A stretch of 37,911 nt of DNA from positions 1-37,911 of the forward strand of contig JAVZCJ010000011.1 of NCBI GenBank assembly GCA_038874475.1, written 5' to 3'. How positions within the stretch are numbered: the first letter of the stretch is position 1; the number at the start of each line of letters is the position of its first letter. Shown here one piece after another: positions 32,996 to 37,911 of the stretch. Source of the DNA: Nitrososphaerota archaeon (GTDB lineage Archaea; Thermoproteota; Nitrososphaeria_A; Caldarchaeales; JAVZCJ01). The notes beneath the pieces are model-generated. The model saw only the letters and a program-made list of their open reading frames with translations. It ran no database searches and was not told the origin of the DNA. A program made the translations under genes and the position numbers.

Positions 32996-34420
32996 ATGGA
33001 AGATTTACTTCAATATGCAATAAGATATGCAAGAGATAAAGGTGCTAGTTATGCGGAAGCAAGATATCAAGAAGATACAAAAGAAGTATCTTTATTAAAA
33101 AATGGAGTTCCAGAAATAACTGGATTACAAATAAGGAAAGGTATGGCTATAAGAGTCATAGTAAATGGTGCATTAGCTTTCTCTTCAATAAATAAATTAA
33201 CAAAAGGAGATATAAGAAAAGCTGTTTTAGATGCTATCAATTCTGCAAAAGCAGCTTCAAGAAAAATAAAAAATCCAATATTATTAAGTGAGGAAAAAGT
33301 TTTTGAAGATAAAGTAATTTTAAAACCTAGAATAAAATTTGAATCAATAGATCCAGAAGATAGAATGCTTTTCTTAAAAGAAATAGATAATGAAATGGTT
33401 AAAACTGTTGAAACTAAAGGAGCAAAACTTCCATCAAGATTTTTGAATTTAATTTTAATGGATACTATAAAAAATGTAATAACAAGTGATGGGGCAAATA
33501 TTTTTAGTCATATACCTCGTGTGTTTCTTGAGGCATTCTTAACAGTTTTTAATCAACAAAAAGGGGTATTGCAAAGATTTAAAGAAGTTGGTGAAGCAAA
33601 TGGATGGGAAGCTGTTGAAAGATGGAATTTAATAGAAAAATTTAATGAAGAAGTTTCTATTTTAGTAAAAAGTTTACTTGAAGCAAAAGAAGCACCAAAA
33701 GGAACAATGGATGTAGTTCTTGGACCTGAAATAGTTGGATTAGTATGCCATGAATCTTCAGGTCATCCACAAGAGGCTGATAGAATTCTTGGGAGAGAAG
33801 CTGCTCAAGCTGGAGAAACTTATCTTAAACCAAAAGACATAGGTTTAAAAATTGGAAGTGAGTATGTAACAATAATAGATGATCCAACATTGCCAAATAG
33901 CTATGGTTTTTATCTTTATGATGATGAAGGAGTGAAAGCTAGGCCTAGAGTTTTAATAGATAAAGGTGTAATAAATGAATTTTTACAAAATAGGGAAACG
34001 GCAAAAGTTTTTAATACAAATTCAAATGCAGCTTCTAGAGCTGTAGCATATGATAGAGAACCAATAGTTAGAATGGCTAATACATATATGAAACCAGGAG
34101 ATTATTCATTCGAAGAATTAATAGAAGATATAAAAAATGGAATATATATGAAATTTTTCCAAGAATGGAATATTGATGATAGACGCTTTAATCAAAAATA
34201 TGTTGGTTCAATTGCTTATAGAATTGAGAATGGAGAATTGAAAGAAATGTTACGTAATCCTGCTTTAGAAATAACTACACCTGGACTTTTCTCAGCAGTA
34301 GATGCTGTTGGAAGAGACTTAAAATTTACAGCTGCTATTTGTGGAAAAGGAGACCCGATGCAAGGTTGTCCAGTATGGGTTGGAGGACCACATATTAGAT
34401 TAAGAAATGTAAGAATGTAA
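32996..34420 (+). CDS. tldD: TldD-family metalloprotease
   Basis: A 474-aa zinc protease of the TldD/PmbA family, which in bacteria works as a TldD-TldE pair on peptides and modified precursors. The zinc motif HESSGHPQEAD is at 252-262 (H252, E253, H257), followed by AAQAGETYLKP and LYDDEGVKARP. Length is normal for TldD. The partner subunit TldE/PmbA is not in the window. The frame opens at a TTG (32966); the ATG at 32996 with AGAGTGA upstream is more likely, and a GTG three codons earlier is possible. Confidence 0.95.
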   Translation: MEDLLQYAIRYARDKGASYAEARYQEDTKEVSLLKNGVPEITGLQIRKGMAIRVIVNGALAFSSINKLTKGDIRKAVLDAINSAKAASRKIKNPILLSEEKVFEDKVILKPRIKFESIDPEDRMLFLKEIDNEMVKTVETKGAKLPSRFLNLILMDTIKNVITSDGANIFSHIPRVFLEAFLTVFNQQKGVLQRFKEVGEANGWEAVERWNLIEKFNEEVSILVKSLLEAKEAPKGTMDVVLGPEIVGLVCHESSGHPQEADRILGREAAQAGETYLKPKDIGLKIGSEYVTIIDDPTLPNSYGFYLYDDEGVKARPRVLIDKGVINEFLQNRETAKVFNTNSNAASRAVAYDREPIVRMANTYMKPGDYSFEELIEDIKNGIYMKFFQEWNIDDRRFNQKYVGSIAYRIENGELKEMLRNPALEITTPGLFSAVDAVGRDLKFTAAICGKGDPMQGCPVWVGGPHIRLRNVRM

Positions 34421-34421
34421 T

Positions 34422-34916
34422 TTAAGTATATTCTTTAAATGTAAGAGTTAAAGTTATATCATATTGTCCTCTTGAAGTAAGTACTCCAACACTTATTTTT
34501 TCTCCTTCGAGTTTTGGATTATAAGGTATTTTAACTCCTACTATGATATAATCTCCAGGAGTTATTAATGGAAGTGTTGGATTTTCTTTATTGAAAATTT
34601 CCATTTTTCTATTACTATAAAATATGTATACTGTTGTATTTGAGTGAAAGTCTTTATAAGATTTATCATTTATTTTAATATCTTTAATATAAATATTAAC
34701 CGAACCAATATTACTAACTTTCAAATTAAAATAAAAATCTCCTGAAATTGTTTTATTCATCCATGTATTTTTTAATTCTATTTCATTTATCCCAGCAAAA
34801 ATTATAATAGCACCTTTACTTAAATATATTTGTGTTATAAATAGAATAGTCGCTAATAAAGAAATTATTATTAATGTTGAAGTTGCACGACTTATAGCAC
34901 TATATTGTTTAATCAA
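34422..34916 (-). CDS. Type IV pilin/archaellin-like protein 1
   Basis: A 164-aa secreted or surface protein. A short basic start (IKQYSAISRA) precedes one hydrophobic helix (about 11-32), as in class III signal peptides; cutting before ISRA is possible. The rest is beta-rich with the segment NIGSVNIYIKDIKINDKSYK (about 72-91). The last third, PLITPGDYIIVGVKIP and GVLTSRGQYDITLTL, closely matches the layout of the protein at 37027-37503, so the two are paralogues. The start is TTG with AGGG close by; no other start fits. It converges on tldD with one base between the stop codons. Confidence 0.7.
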   Translation of the reverse strand: MIKQYSAISRATSTLIIISLLATILFITQIYLSKGAIIIFAGINEIELKNTWMNKTISGDFYFNLKVSNIGSVNIYIKDIKINDKSYKDFHSNTTVYIFYSNRKMEIFNKENPTLPLITPGDYIIVGVKIPYNPKLEGEKISVGVLTSRGQYDITLTLTFKEYT

Positions 34917-35067
34917 TTCCCTAAATACTTAATAAACAAACTAGTATATAATATTTTTTCTAAAAAATTGTTTTTATAAAAAAATTTTCTCAAAAAATAT
35001 TAATTTTAATGAAAAATAGAGAATATAATTAAATTGTATAGAATAATTATAGATATTTTTACATTAT

Positions 35068-35101
35068 ACTTATAAACCTCCTTGCAATAATACTTATAAA
35101 A
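35068..35101 (+). repeat. Tandem TATA-like direct repeat upstream of unknown operon
   Basis: ATACTTATAAA occurs twice, about 24 bp apart, just before the gene at 35128. The right copy is about 30 nt from the TTG start and can serve as its TATA box; the left copy could direct a second start site. Confidence 0.5.
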
Positions 35102-35127
35102 TATATTATTCTTTATGGTGCTTATTA

Positions 35128-35556
35128 TTGAGCTGGTATGTATTAATAGAAAAAAATGGTAAAATTATAGATGCTGCAAAAATTGGTTCGAATGATTATT
35201 TATATTCTTTATCTGGAAAATTTGGATTTCATATAATTGATTCTATTTATAATTATTTAACAGATGAAGAGATGATTGCAGGAGAGAAAAATTGTATTAA
35301 AGTTTTTAATCAAGATACATTTGAAAATATTTTAAGATTTTATTTTAGAGTATCTGAAGAAATATTTAATGCAAATCCTGGAATTATAAATGATTTAAAT
35401 AATGGAATTATTTATTCAGATTATTCAGATGAAACTTGGATGTATTCTATAGCTATTACAATTTCAAAATTTGTTAGAAAAGCTAGAGCTATTGCAGCAG
35501 AATTTATTTTTAGATATATGAAAGAGGGGGAAATATTTGAGAATAGAAGCAAATGA
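35128..35556 (+). CDS. Unknown 142-aa protein, first of a two-gene operon
   Basis: I do not recognise this. It is a soluble mixed alpha/beta protein: an N-terminal beta pair (WYVLIEKNGKIIDAAKIG) followed by helices, with a C-terminal basic helix (KFVRKARAIAAEFIFRYM). The TTG start is supported by GGTG seven nt upstream and by the TATA repeat at 35068-35101; no earlier ATG is in frame. Its last 20 bases overlap the next gene, so they are surely co-transcribed. One Cys only, no motif of catalysis seen. Confidence 0.75.
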   Translation: MSWYVLIEKNGKIIDAAKIGSNDYLYSLSGKFGFHIIDSIYNYLTDEEMIAGEKNCIKVFNQDTFENILRFYFRVSEEIFNANPGIINDLNNGIIYSDYSDETWMYSIAITISKFVRKARAIAAEFIFRYMKEGEIFENRSK

Positions 35557-36766
35557 AATTCTTGTTTTAGATATTAAAAAAATGCTAGAGAATACTTTAG
35601 GAAGCAAATGTGTAGCATATATGAGTGACATTACTTTTCCATGGGAGAAAAATTTTCGTTATACGAAAAATAGAAAATGGGAAATTTATCCAATTATGAG
35701 AGGACCAATATTTTCAATATATGAAACATTTGAAGATATTATATATATTGAATCAAACCTTCTTTTTAATGAAAAAGAAATAATTTCAAATATAGCTTTA
35801 ATGGAAATTAAAGAAGAAAGTAAAAGTGAAGCTATTAAAGAATTAAAAAGTAAAATTTATGAAAATCTGATAGATTTTATTCATGGAAAAGCTGTTAAAA
35901 TAATTGAAGATTTTTCAAAAAGAGAAAATGTAGATATAAGTTTAATTTCAGAATATTTAGGGGATTCTATTGTATTAAAATTTGATTCGAGAAATTTATC
36001 AATAAATGAAAAATTTTCTCTTATAAATAAGTACGTATCTATATTGATTAATGTTTGGAATGAAATAATGGGTGCAGATGATAGCTTATGCAGAAAAGCA
36101 TATGAATTTAGTTTACCTATTGAAATGAATAAAGATTTTACTTCATTATTGAAAAAAATTAAATCTATTTTAGAAAAAAATGTTAGAATTAAATTTCTTA
36201 TTAAAAAGGAGAGTTTTACACTGTTTTCTATAGTTCCTTTTTCAGAAGATTCTTTCATTTCTAGTATTGACATATCTCCCAAAGATATCATTATCAGAAG
36301 TAAAGCAATATATTCTTTTTGGAATGCTATGCATTATTATACAATTTATAAAAGTTCTCAAAAATTTATTGAAAATATTGAAAAAAGAATGAGATGGAAA
36401 CAATTCAATGATTCTTTATGGAGAATTTTAAATATTAAAGAAAAAGAAGAATTGGATAGTTTTTCAGATATAATGCCTGAAGTAATGAATGATATAAAGC
36501 AATTGAATGAATTAATAGGAAAAATAAATAGAAAATATGATGTTAAATTAGATATAGAAATAGCTCGCATATTAATTAAATTTATTGGGAAGATTGAAAT
36601 TCAGGAATTAAAAGAAGATAGAATAATTCCTATGATAGAAAAATATATTAATGCTATTAAAGATGCATACAATTCTTCTCTTGAATTAAAGAATATAAAA
36701 GAAATAGAAAAATATGCGAAAGAAATACTTAAAGAAAGAATAAAAAAAGAAGAATATTTATTTTAA
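35537..36766 (+). CDS. Unknown 409-aa protein, second of a two-gene operon
   Basis: I do not recognise this family. It is rich in K, E, I and S and appears all-cytosolic. The first 100 residues contain aromatic-rich stretches (FPWEKNFRYTKNRKWEIYP), the middle is helical and the last 120 residues form long charged helices. There is no P-loop, no zinc cluster, and no membrane segment. The TTG start is strongly supported by AGAGGGGG six nt upstream, and the gene overlaps the preceding one by 20 nt in another frame. The neighbouring genes on both sides are pilin-like, so a surface-appendage or DNA-uptake role may be considered, but nothing in the protein shows it. Confidence 0.75.
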   Translation: MRIEANEILVLDIKKMLENTLGSKCVAYMSDITFPWEKNFRYTKNRKWEIYPIMRGPIFSIYETFEDIIYIESNLLFNEKEIISNIALMEIKEESKSEAIKELKSKIYENLIDFIHGKAVKIIEDFSKRENVDISLISEYLGDSIVLKFDSRNLSINEKFSLINKYVSILINVWNEIMGADDSLCRKAYEFSLPIEMNKDFTSLLKKIKSILEKNVRIKFLIKKESFTLFSIVPFSEDSFISSIDISPKDIIIRSKAIYSFWNAMHYYTIYKSSQKFIENIEKRMRWKQFNDSLWRILNIKEKEELDSFSDIMPEVMNDIKQLNELIGKINRKYDVKLDIEIARILIKFIGKIEIQELKEDRIIPMIEKYINAIKDAYNSSLELKNIKEIEKYAKEILKERIKKEEYLF

Positions 36767-36861
36767 AATTTTAAAATATTCCATTATTAAAAATTAAATT
36801 TTGAGAGTCTTAAATGTTTATTTTTTATCTTTAAAAATTACCTGTTAAGCAAAAAAGTAAA

Positions 36862-36870
36862 TTTATATAT
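36862..36870 (+). promoter_or_regulatory. TATA box of the small-peptide/pilin operon
   Basis: TTTATATAT preceded by AAAAAAGTAAA (BRE-like). The expected transcription start is near 36892, which leaves a short leader containing the GAGGGGAG ribosome site at 36904-36911. Confidence 0.55.
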
Positions 36871-36914
36871 TTTCATTTTCTCATTATAATTAAAGAATAG
36901 AAAGAGGGGAGTAT

Positions 36915-37034
36915 TTGATAGGTTTTATTAAATTCTCTTTTCCAATGATGATTATTTTATTTTTTACTATTTTAATAAATTTTAATATCATTCTTTTAAA
37001 ATTAAGTATTTTCAAGAGAGAAAGATATGTATAA
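36915..37034 (+). CDS. 39-aa single-helix membrane peptide upstream of pilin-like gene
   Basis: A short frame that starts at TTG (36915), three nt after GAGGGGAG, the strongest ribosome site in this area, behind a good TATA box at 36862-36870. It encodes one hydrophobic helix (FPMMIILFFTILINFNIIL) and a basic C-terminus (KRERYV). It ends at TAA 37032-37034, overlapping the ATG of the pilin-like gene at 37027 by eight nt, so translation of the two is probably coupled. It is either a small membrane subunit or a leader peptide; no family is recognised. Confidence 0.55.
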   Translation: MIGFIKFSFPMMIILFFTILINFNIILLKLSIFKRERYV

Positions 37035-37503
37035 AAATAAAGGAATAAGTAAAATACTAGTAACAGTGATTTTAGTTTCAATTTGCATAGTTATTACGAT
37101 TGCTGTGGTTTATTGGATATCTGGAATTACTGAAAGATATACGAGTGTTAAGAAAATAGAAATTTTAAGTGTATGGAGTGAAAAGAAAATTAATGATTTT
37201 CACATATTTATTAATTTTAAAAATACTGGGAATGCGATTATAAGAATATGTAATATAGAAATAAATGGAAAACCATTTAAAATTTTTGCACTTGGAACGA
37301 CAGTATCCCTAAGTAATGAAAAGACAGATTGTGATTTAGATCCTTCAAATGAAAAAACATTTCTACCAGTAGAACGTGGAGAACGTGGAGCAATAAAAAT
37401 AGTCATTCCATTCTTTGCAGTATCTGCTGGACAAAAGATGGACATAACAATCCGTACAACTGATGGTGGAGAATATCATACTTCTCTTATTTTAGAAGAG
37501 TGA
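37027..37503 (+). CDS. Type IV pilin/archaellin-like protein 2
   Basis: A 158-aa surface protein with a classic archaeal class III leader: a short basic start NKG followed by ISKILVTVILV and a single helix to about residue 30; the likely cut is between G and I. The mature part has the fold layout of protein 1 (NTGNAIIRICNIEINGKPFK, then an end of TTDGGEYHTSLIL). Two Cys in the middle (near residues 74 and 99) could pair outside the cell. The ATG overlaps the upstream 39-aa peptide by eight nt. A prepilin peptidase and pilus ATPase are not in the window. Confidence 0.8.
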   Translation: MYKNKGISKILVTVILVSICIVITIAVVYWISGITERYTSVKKIEILSVWSEKKINDFHIFINFKNTGNAIIRICNIEINGKPFKIFALGTTVSLSNEKTDCDLDPSNEKTFLPVERGERGAIKIVIPFFAVSAGQKMDITIRTTDGGEYHTSLILEE

Positions 37504-37569
37504 AACAAATAAAAACATTGAGAAAATATTTTATTTTTAAAAAGTTGAAAATGTAAAAATGGAATTTGT

Positions 37570-37911
37570 ATGGAAACTAAAAATCTTCTTTTAAAAAATA
37601 TAATTGATAATTATATGAAAAAAGTTTCAGGATTAAAAGAATATTGTGAAAGATGCTTAAGGACTGAAAGATGGAATGGAAATGTAGTTTTAATGATAGT
37701 AGATGCATCTTTTACTTCAATTGGATTAAATTATTTTACTTCAGTTGTTCCCAAAGTTGAAGAATTTTATGAAAAATTTATTAAAAATGGAAAAATAAAA
37801 AATTTAAAAGATCTTTCAAATGTAAATATTAATGAATTAAGAAAAATATGGAAGAATAAAAGATCATGTTATATTGCAAAAGAAATTTCTTCTTATTTAT
37901 CAACTTTAAAT
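37570..37911 (+). CDS. Unknown protein, 3' end outside window
   Basis: Open frame from an ATG at 37570 to the window end, 114 residues visible and mostly helical. It starts METKNLLLKNIIDNY, has a CERC pair (residues 26-29), and contains a run NLKDLSNVNINELRKIWKN reminiscent of helix-hairpin-helix-type helical proteins such as base-excision glycosylases. That resemblance is weak and no catalytic residue can be pointed out. It lies 66 nt past the pilin-like gene on the same strand. Codon use matches the neighbours. Confidence 0.6.
   Translation, partial: METKNLLLKNIIDNYMKKVSGLKEYCERCLRTERWNGNVVLMIVDASFTSIGLNYFTSVVPKVEEFYEKFIKNGKIKNLKDLSNVNINELRKIWKNKRSCYIAKEISSYLSTLN

Noticed and set aside
1-37911. 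tRNA, rRNA, CRISPR arrays, insertion sequences
   Set aside because: Looked for and not seen: no regularly spaced repeats, no transposase or integrase frames, and no cloverleaf in the longer intergenic stretches.

Overview
The window looks like a contig from an AT-rich, probably thermophilic archaeon of the TACK group, most likely in or near the Aigarchaeota/Caldiarchaeum lineage. The evidence is archaeal-type information genes (class I lysyl-tRNA synthetase, archaeal YchF, GPN-loop GTPase, archaeal CoaD), TATA boxes about 26 nt upstream of many starts (leaderless mRNAs), type IV pilin-like proteins, tungsten-type aldehyde ferredoxin oxidoreductases, and a eukaryote-like ubiquitin operon whose gene order I recall from Candidatus Caldiarchaeum subterraneum. 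No 16S rRNA or tRNA gene is visible, so the taxonomy is inference.

Layout. (1) 1-7.1 kb is carbon metabolism: a DMT transporter end, Fe-alcohol dehydrogenase, aldehyde ferredoxin oxidoreductase (AOR), a LarA-type nickel racemase and malic enzyme. (2) 7.6-12.6 kb is the ubiquitin-like island. Reading leftward, Ubl, E2, E1, a RING protein and an unknown 110-aa protein form one tight operon. Divergently, an Rpn11-like JAMM protease with a C-terminal membrane segment is followed by a coiled-coil protein; another coiled-coil gene converges on the far end. (3) 13-14.7 kb is lysS. (4) 14.7-25.1 kb is a 12-gene leftward complex-I-like operon (A-B-C-D-H-I-J1-J2-K-N-L-M order) preceded by a hydrogenase maturation protease. 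There is no NuoE, F or G, and the NuoD and NuoB subunits carry [NiFe]-hydrogenase-type cysteine motifs. (5) 25.2-32 kb holds YchF, a MoaD-like sulfur carrier, a second AOR with its four-cluster ferredoxin, a GPN GTPase, a Yip1-like glycoprotein and CoaD with an N-terminal extension. (6) 32-37.9 kb holds a small helical protein, a second JAMM protease, TldD, two pilin-like paralogues, an unknown two-gene operon, a 39-aa membrane peptide and a gene cut by the window end.

How the parts may work together. The AORs oxidise aldehydes (the alcohol dehydrogenase can supply them) and reduce ferredoxin. The membrane complex appears to be a [NiFe] hydrogenase carrying a complete complex-I ion-pumping arm, so reduced ferredoxin could drive H2 formation and ion export, or the reverse. 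The ubiquitin island contains every component for Ubl maturation, activation, conjugation and removal; the membrane segment on its protease suggests that removal happens at the membrane.

The two strongest items are the ubiquitin island (known in outline, with unusual accessory parts here) and the hydrogenase/complex-I hybrid.
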